This document shows, piece after piece, positions 43,471 to 52,257 of a stretch of DNA of 64,000 nt (its first letter is position 1; each line of letters opens with the position of its first letter). The position numbers and the translations under genes are program-made. The notes below the pieces were generated by a model, which saw only the letters and a program-made list of their open reading frames with translations, was not told where the DNA came from and ran no database searches. This DNA comes from Solirubrobacteraceae bacterium (lineage in GTDB: Bacteria > Actinomycetota > Thermoleophilia > Solirubrobacterales > Solirubrobacteraceae). Where the stretch lies: positions 1-64,000 of the forward strand of contig JAEMQS010000002.1 in assembly GCA_016463765.1 (NCBI GenBank). The letters are read 5' to 3'.

Positions 43471-45482
43471 GCACCCCGCCCGAAGACCCCCGGGTGCCAC
43501 GCGCGATCGGGTGGCACCCCGAGACGCCGCGGCTGCGGCCGATCCGACTCGTCATCTCCTGGTTCGTCTCGGCCGTCGCCCTGCTCGTCGCGGCGTCGGT
43601 CGTGCCCGACGTCGAGATCGAGGGGATCGCCGGCGCGCTCGCCGTCACCGCGGTCATCGCGGTCGTCAACGCGGTGCTGCCGCCGCTCATCGCGGCGATG
43701 CGCCTGCCGCTGACGCTGCTGCTCGGGTTCGTCCTCGTCCTCGTCGTCGACGCGCTCGCCCTGAAGTGGGCGAGCGACCTCATCGAGGGGTCGTTCGGCA
43801 TCGACAGCTACGGCCTCGCGTTCGCGACGTCGCTGCTCGCGGCCGCGGTCGACCTCGTCCTGCAGGTGTTCCTCGGCACCAACGACGACGAGCAGTACAC
43901 GCTGCGCGTCGTGCGCCGGATCGCGCGGCGCCAGGGACGCATCGAGCACGACGGGTCGCCGGGCCTGATCTGTCTCGAGATCGACGGGCTCGGCCTGCCG
44001 GTCCTGGAGCGCGCGATGCGCAGCGGCCACGCGCCGCACCTCACCCGCTGGCTGTTCGAGGACGGCTACCGCCTGGTGCAGTGGGAGACCGACCTGTCGT
44101 CCCAGACCGGCGCGAGCCAGGCGGGCATCCTGCTGGGCTCGAACGAGGGCATCCCGGCGTTCCGCTGGGTCGAGAAGGACCGCGGCGTGATCATGAGCTG
44201 CTCGCGCCCGCAGGACTGCGTGGAGATCGAGCGCCGCCACGCGACGGGCGTCGGCCTGCTCGCCAACGGGGGCGCCAGCCGCGGCAACCTGCTCAGCGGC
44301 GAGGCCGACGACGCGATCCTCACGATCAGCCGCCTGGCCGACGAGTTCCGGGCCAACCCGGGGTACCGCGGGTTCCTGGCCAACGGCTTCAACGTCACGC
44401 GGATGGTCGTGCTGTTCGGCTGGGAGGTCGCGCTGGAGCTCGTCGCCGCGGCCCGGCAGAAGCGGCGCGACATTCGCCCGCGCGGCCATCGCGGCGGCGT
44501 CTATCCGTTTCTGCGCGCGGTGATGTGCGTCTTCGTCCGCGACCTCGTGGTCTACAGCGTCCTGACCGACATGATGCGCGGCCGGCCCGTGGTCTACGCG
44601 ACGTTCGCGTCCTACGACGAGGTCGCCCACCACTCCGGCCTGGAGCGCCCCGACACGCTGGAGGCGCTGCGCAAGCTCGACCAGCAGTTCGGCCGCATCG
44701 CAGCGGCCCGCCCGTACGCGCAGCGGCCGTACGACATCGTGGTCCTGTCCGACCACGGCCAGACGCAGGGCGCGACGTTCAAGCAGCGCCACGGCTACGG
44801 CCTGGACGAACTGGTCTCGCGGTCGCTGGAGCGCACCGACGGCATGGTGTCGCTGATGGGCGGCGACGAGATCGACGCCGTCCCGCGCGCCGCGCTCGGC
44901 GAGGCCACGGGCCGGCCGAGCATGGTGACCGAGGGTGACGACGAGCCCGGCGGCGACGCCGGCGTGCCGGTCGGCGACCGGAGCACCGTCGTGCTCGGAT
45001 CCGGCAACCTCGGGCTCATCTACCTCATGGAGGAGGCGCGGCGGCTGACCTACGAGGAGCTCATGGAGCGCCACCCGCGCCTCATCCCGTCGCTGCGCGA
45101 GCACGAGCACATCGGCTGGCTGCTCGTCCGGTCCTCCGAGCGCGGACCCCTGGTCCTGGGGCCGAAGGGCGAGCGCGAACTGGCGACCGGGACCGTCACC
45201 GGCGAGGACCCGCTCGCCCCGTTCTCACCCACCGCGGCGCGCCACCTGCTGCGCACCGACGGCTTCGAGCACGTCGCGGACATCATGGTCGGCAGCTTCT
45301 ACGACCCGCACCTCGACGAGGGCTGCGCGTTCGAGGAGCTCATCAGCTTCCACGGCGGCCTGGGCGGGGAGCAGACCGAGCCGTTCATCCTGGCCCCCGC
45401 GCACCTGCCGCTCCCCGACGAGGAGCTCATCGGGGCGGCGGCGGTGCACGGGGTGCTCATGGAGTGGCGACCTAGCGCTTGA
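43467..45482 (+). CDS. Phage-holin-like membrane domain fused to an alkaline-phosphatase-superfamily domain
   Basis: 671 residues. Residues ~25-140 form a four-helix membrane domain of the Phage_holin_4/YvlD type. From ~165 there is an AlkP-superfamily (type I phosphodiesterase/nucleotide pyrophosphatase-like) domain: metal aspartate D173 in LICLEIDGLG, nucleophile T214 in SSQTGASQAG, then YDEVAHHSG, LSDHGQTQG and a histidine in KQRHGYG. The enzyme is membrane-anchored; the substrate (nucleotide, phospholipid or teichoic-like polymer) is unknown. Coupled to the SHOCT membrane protein upstream; its 3' end overlaps the converging RTX gene by 11 bp. Confidence 0.85.
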   Translation: MSTPPEDPRVPRAIGWHPETPRLRPIRLVISWFVSAVALLVAASVVPDVEIEGIAGALAVTAVIAVVNAVLPPLIAAMRLPLTLLLGFVLVLVVDALALKWASDLIEGSFGIDSYGLAFATSLLAAAVDLVLQVFLGTNDDEQYTLRVVRRIARRQGRIEHDGSPGLICLEIDGLGLPVLERAMRSGHAPHLTRWLFEDGYRLVQWETDLSSQTGASQAGILLGSNEGIPAFRWVEKDRGVIMSCSRPQDCVEIERRHATGVGLLANGGASRGNLLSGEADDAILTISRLADEFRANPGYRGFLANGFNVTRMVVLFGWEVALELVAAARQKRRDIRPRGHRGGVYPFLRAVMCVFVRDLVVYSVLTDMMRGRPVVYATFASYDEVAHHSGLERPDTLEALRKLDQQFGRIAAARPYAQRPYDIVVLSDHGQTQGATFKQRHGYGLDELVSRSLERTDGMVSLMGGDEIDAVPRAALGEATGRPSMVTEGDDEPGGDAGVPVGDRSTVVLGSGNLGLIYLMEEARRLTYEELMERHPRLIPSLREHEHIGWLLVRSSERGPLVLGPKGERELATGTVTGEDPLAPFSPTAARHLLRTDGFEHVADIMVGSFYDPHLDEGCAFEELISFHGGLGGEQTEPFILAPAHLPLPDEELIGAAAVHGVLMEWRPSA

Positions 45483-46923
45483 GCGTCAGCGTGCCGGCGA
45501 CCTTGCCGGCCGTGATCTTCAGCGTGACGCTGCGCTTGCGAGCGAGGCTGCGGCGGGCGGACTTCGTGAACTTCAGCGTCACGGTCGCGGTGCCGTTCGC
45601 GGCGGCCTTCCCGCGGCCCGTCGCGACGGTGCGGTTGCCCTGCGTGGCCTTGGCCGTGAACGTCTTGCCGGCGGGCAGGCCGCTGAGCCTGACCTTCATC
45701 CCGCTCCGCAGCGCGGCGCGCAGCTTGACGGACTTGGCGAACGCGACCTTCTTCGTCTTGGCGTCGGCCGTCGTGGTGCCGTTGTTGCCCGTCGTGCCGG
45801 CGGCGCCGCGCTCGACGGTCTCGCAGTTCGCGCTCACGATGTCGGTCGTGTCGACGATCGCGCGGTCGGTGCCGACGCCGCAGTCGATGCTGTCGACCTC
45901 GCCGTCACGTGCGTTGATGACGTCATTGCCGTGCGGCAGCGTGCAGCTCTGCAGGATGCCGCACTGCGAGCCGGTGAAGTCACCGTTGATGGTGTCGCGC
46001 CCCGGGCCGCCGGTGAGGACGTCGTCGCCGAAGCCGCCTTCGATCTGATCGTTGCCGGCGCCGCCGTCGATGGTCTGGCTGCCGTGCGACGCCAGGAGGA
46101 CATCGTCGCCGCCCAGGCCGTTGACCGTGGAGGACCCGAGGTCGCTCGGCGCGTAGACCTCGACGCGGTCGGCGCCCTCGCTCATCGTGTACTCGCCGGG
46201 GGCAAAGGCCTTGACGTGCTCGATGCCCGTGACGTTGTCCCTCTCGCCCGGGCGACCGTCGTTGGCCTGGCCGTCGAGGGTGACCGTGACGCGCTTGCCG
46301 CGCTTCTCGGAGCTGTTGTCCGCCCAGTCGTCGACCTGGTCGAACCCGCTGCCGCCGTCGACGATGTCGTTGCCGTCGGTGTAACGGTCGGGCTGCAGGA
46401 AGTCGTCGCCGCCGTCGCCGTAGAGCTGGTCGTCGCCGGCACCGCCGATCATCTTGTCGTCACCCTCGCCGCCGCGCAGGACGTCGTTGCCGACCTCGGA
46501 TTCGAGCTCGTCGGCACCGTCGCCGCCGAGCAGGGTGGCAGGCAGCGCCGCGGCGTTCTTCAGCTTGTCGTTGCCGGCACCGCCGTCGAACGTGACGGGC
46601 ACGGACGGCGCGCTCGGGACTGTGTAGGCGTTGTCGGCGCCGTCGCCGAGCTCCACGACCACGCGGCCGGGAACGTCGCACTGCGCGGGGTAGTCGGGGG
46701 ACAGCTGCGTACACCGGTCCGGCGGGAAGCTCATCGCCGCGCCGCCTGAATCGGAGATCGAGATGCGGCCCGCCTGCTCGCCGGAGATCCCGACGAAGTT
46801 CGCCTCACCCGGCGCGGCGCGAAGGACGAGGGTGTCCCCCTCGTAGGTCAGGGAGGACGCCGACGCGCCCGCCGGAAGCAGGGCGAGGGCGGCACAGGCG
46901 GCGACGAACGGGGTGCGGCGCAT
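45472..46923 (-). CDS. Secreted RTX (Ca2+-binding repeat) protein
   Basis: 483 residues. AAGGAG lies 7 nt before ATG 46923, then a signal peptide (MRRTPFVAACAALALLPAGA). RTX nonapeptides span ~110-330 (GGAGNDKL, GGDGADELE, GGEGDDKMIGG, GGAGDDQLYG, GGAGNDQIEGG). Four cysteines occur around GSQCGILQSC and the later VSANCETVE. The C-terminal ~100 residues are a Lys/Arg/Thr-rich Ig-like domain. Same architecture as the RTX protein at 24168-26282 but not a recent duplicate. No enzymatic domain seen. Confidence 0.87.
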   Translation of the reverse strand: MRRTPFVAACAALALLPAGASASSLTYEGDTLVLRAAPGEANFVGISGEQAGRISISDSGGAAMSFPPDRCTQLSPDYPAQCDVPGRVVVELGDGADNAYTVPSAPSVPVTFDGGAGNDKLKNAAALPATLLGGDGADELESEVGNDVLRGGEGDDKMIGGAGDDQLYGDGGDDFLQPDRYTDGNDIVDGGSGFDQVDDWADNSSEKRGKRVTVTLDGQANDGRPGERDNVTGIEHVKAFAPGEYTMSEGADRVEVYAPSDLGSSTVNGLGGDDVLLASHGSQTIDGGAGNDQIEGGFGDDVLTGGPGRDTINGDFTGSQCGILQSCTLPHGNDVINARDGEVDSIDCGVGTDRAIVDTTDIVSANCETVERGAAGTTGNNGTTTADAKTKKVAFAKSVKLRAALRSGMKVRLSGLPAGKTFTAKATQGNRTVATGRGKAAANGTATVTLKFTKSARRSLARKRSVTLKITAGKVAGTLTLKR

Positions 46924-47097
46924 GGGACGACTCCTTGTGACTCGGGGCCGCAGCGGAAGTGCTGCGGTGTCGTCATCCTGCGGCGCACCCGCCGTCGTGG
47001 CATTGCGGGAACCCCCAGACATGCACCCCAGGGTTTTCGAGGGGACATATGTACGACAACCATGTCGTGAGTTCGATGCCCTGCTATTCTGGCGGTC
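46924..47097. other. Upstream part of a 311-bp gene-free stretch, with two inverted repeats
   Basis: Between the RTX start and TerC start lie 311 bp. CCGCAGC-GGAAGT-GCTGCGG (46948-46967) is a hairpin in the RTX leader. ACGACA-ACCA-TGTCGT (47053-47068) is a candidate operator. TATTCT (47085-47090) could be the -10 for the TerC transcript, starting it just before the riboswitch. The remainder of the gap is the riboswitch and ribosome site. Confidence 0.35.
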
Positions 47098-47212
47098 GTC
47101 GAAGGGAAGTATCCCGACGGCGAGCATCGTCAACACGGCGGCCCTTCACTGAGGCCTCACCCGGTGCTCGCGGCCCTCCACGGGGCGGAGAAACCTTCGC
47201 GGACCGACCATC
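47098..47212 (+). promoter_or_regulatory. Manganese riboswitch (yybP-ykoY type)
   Basis: The leader contains GAAGGGAAGTATCCC (the GGGGAGUA-like 5' block), GCATCGTCAACACGGC (matching the conserved CGUCAA element) and GGCGGAGAAACCTTCGCGG (matching the GAGACCUU 3' block), in the order of the yybP-ykoY aptamer. These RNAs sense Mn2+ and commonly control TerC/Alx and P-type ATPase exporters, and a terC-family gene starts 23 nt further on. Identification is by eye; a covariance-model search would settle it. Confidence 0.72.
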
Positions 47213-47234
47213 AGTTCGACCCGCGGAGCGTTTC

Positions 47235-48200
47235 ATGGACTTCACCCTGCCCCTCGCCATCGCCTCATCCGACCTGCCGTACTGGTGGGCGGGCCTCATC
47301 GCCGCCGTCGCCGTCCTGCTCGTGCTCGACCTCGTCGTCGTCCGCGGGCGCGACGGCCAGATGACGTTCCGCCAGGCATCCATCGCCAGCATCTTCTGGG
47401 TCGGTGTCGCGCTGACGTTCGGCGTCGTCCTGTTCCTGTTCGGCGACTCCGGAGACGCCGGCGCCTACTTCGCCGGCTACCTCGTGGAGAAGTCGCTGTC
47501 GCTGGACAACGTCTTCGTCTTCCTGCTCGTCTTCACGGCGTTCGGCATCCAGGCCAAGGAGCAGTACCGCCTCCTGACGTTCGGCATCATCCTCGCGCTC
47601 GTCATGCGCGGCGTGTTCATCGTCGTCGGCGCCGCGGCGCTGAACGCCGTCAGCTGGGTGGCGTTCATCTTCGCCGCGTTCCTCATCTGGACCGGCTGGC
47701 GCATGTTCCGCCACCGGCACGATCACGAGGGCGAGGACCAGCTCGTCGAGAAGCTCCGCTCCCGGCTGCCGATCGCCCCCGCCGACGCGGGCCAGCACCG
47801 CCTGCTCGTCCGGGTCGACGGCAAGCGCATGCTCACCATCGGCGGCGCGGCCTTCGTGGCCATCGCGATCGTCGACCTCATCTTCGCGGTCGACTCCGTG
47901 CCGGCAATCCTGGCGATCACCCCGGACCCGTACATCGTGTTCGCCGCCAACGCGTTCGCGCTGCTCGGCCTGCGCCCGCTGTTCTTCCTGGTGGCCGAGC
48001 TGGTCGATCGCCTGTACTACCTGAAGACCGCGCTCGCGTTCCTGCTCATCTTCATCGGGGCGAAGATGGCGGCGGCCGAGTTCGTGGGCAAGATCGGGCC
48101 GGAGTACAGCCTGCCGGCGATCGTGCTCATCCTCGGCACCGGGGTCGTGGCCTCGCTCGTGCGCGACCGGCGCCAGAACCGGCCGCGCGCCGCAGCCTGA
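47235..48200 (+). CDS. TerC/Alx-family membrane protein, probable Mn2+ exporter
   Basis: 321 residues, about nine membrane helices. The conserved TerC stretches FLVEKSLSLDNVFVF-like (here GYLVEKSLSLDNVFVFLLVF) and VDLIFAVDSVPAILAITPDPYIV carry the paired acidic residues used for metal. A charged cytoplasmic loop (HRHDHEGEDQLVEK) lies in the middle. Family members export manganese, some loading secreted metalloenzymes. GGAG lies 7 nt before ATG 47235. The upstream Mn2+ riboswitch supports manganese as substrate. Confidence 0.92.
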   Translation: MDFTLPLAIASSDLPYWWAGLIAAVAVLLVLDLVVVRGRDGQMTFRQASIASIFWVGVALTFGVVLFLFGDSGDAGAYFAGYLVEKSLSLDNVFVFLLVFTAFGIQAKEQYRLLTFGIILALVMRGVFIVVGAAALNAVSWVAFIFAAFLIWTGWRMFRHRHDHEGEDQLVEKLRSRLPIAPADAGQHRLLVRVDGKRMLTIGGAAFVAIAIVDLIFAVDSVPAILAITPDPYIVFAANAFALLGLRPLFFLVAELVDRLYYLKTALAFLLIFIGAKMAAAEFVGKIGPEYSLPAIVLILGTGVVASLVRDRRQNRPRAAA

Positions 48201-48216
48201 CCCGGTCGGGCCCGGG

Positions 48217-49476
48217 TCAGCGCGTCGGCCCGATGCGGGCCATGAGCGTGCGGGCCGCGCCGCAGACCAGGTCACGGTCGTACGTGAGGCAGTAGTCGAA
48301 CCGCGGCTCGCCCGACGGGCCCGGTTCGACCTCCCGTGCGGTCATGGCGCCGGCGACGTGCGGGCTGATCACGCACACCGTCCACTCGCCGGCGAGACGG
48401 TCGTCGGTCGCCAGCGGCGCGGTCCGGACGCCGGGCTCCGGCGAGGAGGCGAGCCCCTCGCCGAGGATCCCGACGAACGCGACCTGGCTGGCCAGCTGGC
48501 GGTAGCGCGACCACCCGTCGTCCCCGGGACAGGCCATGCCGGAGACGAGCAGGACCCCCGCCGGCCCGGCGGTGCGCGCGTGGTCCTCGAGCTCGCGCGC
48601 GAGCGCGGTGAGCAGCCCCACCTCGGCGACCCGGGGCGCGATGCGCTCGGAGACGAGCGCGAAGGGCGTCTGTCGCGGGGGCGTGGCGTCGCCTCGGGGC
48701 ATCGCCAGCCGTTCTCCCGGCAGCTCGCCGCTGGGCGGCGCCATCGGAGGCGGCCCGGGCGGCCCGAAGAGCCAGCCCTGGCCGTGCCGTGCGCCGAGCG
48801 CGCGGGCGCGCTCGAGGTGCGCCTCGGTCTCGATCCCCTCGGCGAGGACGAGCGTGCCGGCCGCTTCCGCGCGGGCGGCGACGGCGTGGACCGTGGCGGC
48901 CAGCTCGCGGTCGGGGCTCTCCTGCACGAGCCGCATGTCGAGCTTGACGACCTCCGGGTGCAGGAACGGCATGAGCGCGAGGGAGCGCGCGTCGACCCCG
49001 ACGTCGTCCAGCGCGATCGCGACCCCGGCGTGGCGCAGGAACGGCACGCCGGCCAGCACGCCGGAGGGGCGCGCCGTCAGCGAGCGCTCGGTGAGCTCGA
49101 CGACCATGTGCAGCTCGGCGCGCGCCCAGTCGAGCAGCTCGCGCAGCTCGGGCGGCGCCGGCACACCCGCGACGTCGGGCTCGACGTTGATGAACAGCGT
49201 GTGCGGCGGGCGGATGGCGCTGTCGCGCGCGCCGCGCAGCGCAGCAGCGCGGCATGCCCAGTCGAGCTCGACCACGCGACCGGCCTGGCGAGCGACCTCG
49301 AACATCCGCTCGGGGCGGCGCAACGGCGACCCCTCGGGCCCGCGCGCCAGCCCCTCGTACGCGACGACCTCACGGCGCTCGAGATCGACGATCGGCTGGT
49401 AGACGGTGGTGAGCAGTCCGCCGTCAAGAATCCGTCCGAGCTCGGCAGCGTCATCGGTGAGTGGTGAAATAGACAC
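48217..49476 (-). CDS. EAL-domain phosphodiesterase with C-terminal DICT-like sensor
   Basis: 419 residues, soluble. EAL domain (~15-245): the signature reads EGL (VAYEGLARGP), and the other catalytic residues are present in LFINVEPD, VELTERS, ALDDVGVDARS, VVKLDMRL, LAEGIET and GQGWLFG. So c-di-GMP hydrolysis is likely despite the substitution. Residues ~270-415 look like a DICT domain (VAFVGILGEGL), often found with c-di-GMP enzymes. The stop is 16 bp from the converging terC stop. Divergent from a TetR gene. Confidence 0.88.
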   Translation of the reverse strand: MSISPLTDDAAELGRILDGGLLTTVYQPIVDLERREVVAYEGLARGPEGSPLRRPERMFEVARQAGRVVELDWACRAAALRGARDSAIRPPHTLFINVEPDVAGVPAPPELRELLDWARAELHMVVELTERSLTARPSGVLAGVPFLRHAGVAIALDDVGVDARSLALMPFLHPEVVKLDMRLVQESPDRELAATVHAVAARAEAAGTLVLAEGIETEAHLERARALGARHGQGWLFGPPGPPPMAPPSGELPGERLAMPRGDATPPRQTPFALVSERIAPRVAEVGLLTALARELEDHARTAGPAGVLLVSGMACPGDDGWSRYRQLASQVAFVGILGEGLASSPEPGVRTAPLATDDRLAGEWTVCVISPHVAGAMTAREVEPGPSGEPRFDYCLTYDRDLVCGAARTLMARIGPTR

Positions 49477-49574
49477 GGAGTCGCGGGGCTTTCTTGCCTG
49501 GATCCGGCGGTTTCCGCTTTTGCGGTGAATCGTCGAGGCGACTCCTAACCGAACGACCAGTCACAATACACCGC

Positions 49575-50198
49575 ATGGACGCCACGACCCCCGGGAGGAG
49601 GTATGGCGGTGTCTCGGCAGAGGAACGTCGGCGCGAGCGCAGGGAACGACTGCTCACCGCCGGCCTGGACCTCCTCGGGACCCGCGGCTACGCGCAGACC
49701 ACGGTCAGCGACGTCCTCGAGCGCGCGGGCCTGACCTCGCGGTACTTCTACGAGCACTTCGAGAACCGCGAAGCGCTCCTCAAGGCGGTCTACGACGACG
49801 TCATCGCCCGGGGCTACGGCGCGTCGGCGAAAGCCCTCCAGCGCCACGACGGTGACCCGCTCACCGTGTCGATCCCAGCGCAGCTCGAGGCGTTCTACGA
49901 GGTCGTCGTCGATGACCCGCGCCTGGCACGGGTCCTCTTCATCGAGGCGGTCGGCGTGAGCCCGGGCATGGAGACCCACCGCCGGGCGGTCATGCGGCGC
50001 ATCGCGTCGGCGCTGTCGTCACGGCTGTCGATGCGCGCCGGCCGGGGCGAGATCCCCGAGCGGGACTTCCATGCGATCACGATCGGGATGCTCGGGGCGA
50101 TGCATGAGCTGATCGCGGACCACCTGCATCCGGGTGGGATCAGCCGGGATGGGGCGTTGCGGGAATCGGAACGGCTGGCGCTGGCGACGTTGCGGTGA
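49575..50198 (+). CDS. TetR family transcriptional regulator
   Basis: 207 residues. Helix-turn-helix at ~18-65: RLLTAGLDLLGTRGYAQTTV...RAGLTSRYFYEHF. The C-terminal half is a typical TetR ligand domain (FIEAVGVSPGMETHR, as in TetR_C_33-like proteins of lipid-related regulators). ATG 49575 is used, near a CACAAT -10-like box, so the leader would be short. Targets unknown; the nearest genes are an EAL protein (divergent) and an unrelated membrane protein. Confidence 0.88.
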   Translation: MDATTPGRRYGGVSAEERRRERRERLLTAGLDLLGTRGYAQTTVSDVLERAGLTSRYFYEHFENREALLKAVYDDVIARGYGASAKALQRHDGDPLTVSIPAQLEAFYEVVVDDPRLARVLFIEAVGVSPGMETHRRAVMRRIASALSSRLSMRAGRGEIPERDFHAITIGMLGAMHELIADHLHPGGISRDGALRESERLALATLR

Positions 50199-50217
50199 GC
50201 GGCGGCGCGGAGCCGAC

Positions 50218-50640
50218 TTAGGACCCGATGAGCGGCTCGCCGTAGCCGATCAGAAAGATCAGTTTGATGGCGAGCCACGCGACGCCCAGCGTGCCGAGAA
50301 CGAACGCGACCCGGGTCCGCGATCTTCCGTGCTTCATGAAGGCCGCGAACCACATGAGCGGGATCCCAATCAGCGTGAGCCACGTCAAGCTGTGCGCGAG
50401 TGCCGACTCCGCCTGAGACGGATCCGGCCCTGTGTCCCTGAGCAAGACGTCCATCGCCGTGGGTAACGCCAGCGCCCCAACAGCCCACGTCAGACCGCAG
50501 AGCATCACCACGCGGATCGGCCACCACCAGAGCGCCGACCCGACGGACCGTCGCCGCTGAGCCGCTGCGGGCTTCTCCGCGCGGGACGATGTCACCGGGT
50601 CGCTCTCCAGGTTCGCGCGTGTTACCTCAGTCGCGTCCAT
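50218..50640 (-). CDS. Unknown three-helix membrane protein
   Basis: 140 residues, a charged N-terminus (~35) then three membrane helices: WPIRVVMLCGLTWAVGALAL, LAHSLTWLTLIGIPLMWFAAF and VAFVLGTLGVAWLAIKLIFL. No family recognised. Its start overlaps the end of the upstream unknown gene by 19 bp, so they are a translationally linked pair. The stretch 50.2-51.3 kb appears lower in GC than its surroundings. Confidence 0.65.
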   Translation of the reverse strand: MDATEVTRANLESDPVTSSRAEKPAAAQRRRSVGSALWWWPIRVVMLCGLTWAVGALALPTAMDVLLRDTGPDPSQAESALAHSLTWLTLIGIPLMWFAAFMKHGRSRTRVAFVLGTLGVAWLAIKLIFLIGYGEPLIGS

Positions 50641-51239
50641 TCGTCCCCCTCACCGTCAGCCTCGTCCTGGGTCGGAAGGAGGCCAACGCGTTGAAGGTCG
50701 CCCGTCACCCGCGCGCCAGCTGTCCACGAGATGCTGTCGAGAACACCGATCGCGAAGTTCTCATGCCGAGCAGCGAAGACCACGAAGTCTTCTTCCGTCG
50801 AGTGAGCTAGCTCCTCACGATTCGTCACCACCTCGCGACCCACGATGTCGAAGAACAGCCCCTTCGCGAAGAGCGGATCGATCTGCAAGGCGTCGGCTAT
50901 GTCGCGCACCGCGTCCTCTGCCGCCCTCCGCAGATCGCCCGCGAACTCCACGATCGTCCATGGGCCGTCCCAGAAGTGCGGCATCCAGAACCACTCCGGG
51001 GACACGTCGCCGCTGCCTGCTCGGCCATCCGCCTCTCGTTGCGAGAGCAGGAACAGCGCGCAGCCATCGAGGAGCCCGGCGTCACCGCCGTCGTCGCCGG
51101 TGAAATCAATGGCCACAGCTCTGAGCGAAACCAGATCCACCAGGTTCGCTCCCCGAACGAGCTCTCGTGCCACCGGACCGAGCGCCTGCGCCACCGCGGG
51201 CAGCCGCGCAGCAATCTCCTGCGGTCTACCTCGGTCCAT
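50622..51239 (-). CDS. Unknown soluble protein
   Basis: 205 residues, acidic, no membrane segment. Recognisable features are aromatic clusters (SPEWFWMPHFWDGPWTIVEF) and a C-terminal half with strand-helix alternation (FFDIVGREVVTN, DFVVFAARHENFAIGVLDSI). No family recognised. ATG 51239 is chosen because AGGTGG lies 7-8 nt upstream; ATG 51272 and 51317 are in frame but lack one. Followed with overlap by the three-helix membrane protein. The base and codon use (more A/T-ending codons) looks unlike its neighbours, a possible sign of acquisition. Confidence 0.65.
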   Translation of the reverse strand: MDRGRPQEIAARLPAVAQALGPVARELVRGANLVDLVSLRAVAIDFTGDDGGDAGLLDGCALFLLSQREADGRAGSGDVSPEWFWMPHFWDGPWTIVEFAGDLRRAAEDAVRDIADALQIDPLFAKGLFFDIVGREVVTNREELAHSTEEDFVVFAARHENFAIGVLDSISWTAGARVTGDLQRVGLLPTQDEADGEGDEWTRLR

Positions 51240-51381
51240 TGGCGTTCCACCTGGCTCGCAACTGTCCTCCATCGGGTGACGTGCCCCGGTGACCGGATCC
51301 CTCACCGACCCGAGCATCCGGAGGATAGGCGTGCTCGGACGCTGAACGGAATCCCTCCGTCCCCCGCTCTACGCTCGCCCA

Positions 51382-52239
51382 ATGCCCACCGCGTTCGTAC
51401 TCGCCGGCGGCGCGTCGCTCGGCGCCATCGAAGCCGGCATGGTCGAGGCGCTCTACGAGCGGAACATCGCGCCGGACTACCTCGTCGGCGCGTCCGCCGG
51501 CGCGCTGAACGCCGCGTTCCTCGGCGGGCGGGACACGACCGTCGCCACCGCCCACGAGCTCCAGGCGATCTGGCGCAACCTCAAGCGCGACGAAGCGTTC
51601 CCTCGCCGGCTGCGGATCCTCATCGGCGGGGCGATCGGGCGGCGCAACCACTTCTTCCCCAACGACGGCCTGCGCGACCTCATCAGCCAGAAGCTCGCGC
51701 ACGGGCGCATCGAGGACCTGCCGATCGACGTCGGCATCGTGGTGTGTGACCTGCTCTCCGGGGAGGAGAAGCTCCTCGAACGTGGCCCGATCCTGGACGC
51801 CGCCCTCGCGAGTTCGGCGATCCCCGGGGTCTACCCGCCGGTCGCCATCGACGGGCGACCCGCGGTCGACGGCGGCGTGGCGAACAACACGCCGATCACC
51901 CACGCGATCGAACGCGGCTGCGACCGCATCTACGTGCTGCCGACGGGTGTCAGCCTGGAGCTCGACGAGCCGCCCCGGGCGGCGATCGGCATGTTCATGC
52001 AGGCCGCCGCGATGCTCCTGCATCAGCGGCTGCGGTTCGAGATCGAGGCGCTGCGCGACCAGGCCGAGCTCATCGTCCTGCCGCCGCCGTGGCCGCTCGA
52101 CGTGCTGCCGACGGACTTCTCCCGCGCCGACGAGCTCATCACCCGCGCGCGGGCGGACGCGCGTGAGGCGCTGGACAGCGCGCATCCCGACGAGGCGTCG
52201 ACCGACATGGCGCTGCGCCGGATGACCCCCGACGACTGA
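51382..52239 (+). CDS. Patatin-like phospholipase
   Basis: 285 residues. N-terminal oxyanion loop VLAGGASLGAIEAGM, nucleophile elbow GASAG (serine ~40) and catalytic aspartate in DGGVANNTP give the Ser-Asp dyad of patatins. It is likely a cytoplasmic acyl hydrolase acting on phospho- or neutral lipids; no signal peptide or membrane anchor. Followed 18 bp later by the next gene, so probably co-transcribed. Confidence 0.92.
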   Translation: MPTAFVLAGGASLGAIEAGMVEALYERNIAPDYLVGASAGALNAAFLGGRDTTVATAHELQAIWRNLKRDEAFPRRLRILIGGAIGRRNHFFPNDGLRDLISQKLAHGRIEDLPIDVGIVVCDLLSGEEKLLERGPILDAALASSAIPGVYPPVAIDGRPAVDGGVANNTPITHAIERGCDRIYVLPTGVSLELDEPPRAAIGMFMQAAAMLLHQRLRFEIEALRDQAELIVLPPPWPLDVLPTDFSRADELITRARADAREALDSAHPDEASTDMALRRMTPDD

Positions 52240-52257
52240 GGCGGTACCGTCGAGGCG

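Noticed and set aside
39370-43500. Open minus-strand frame of over 1,300 codons
   Set aside because: It lies antisense to the methyltransferase, diguanylate cyclase and SHOCT genes, all with clear families. Its translation is Arg/Ala/Val/Asp-rich without any domain, the normal GC-rich shadow.
43467-43900. Prophage holin
   Set aside because: The holin-like domain is fused to a phosphatase and no phage gene is nearby, so it is a chromosomal membrane domain.
50622-51317. Longer start (51317 or 51272) for the unknown soluble protein
   Set aside because: Neither has a Shine-Dalgarno, while AGGTGG is correctly spaced before ATG 51239.
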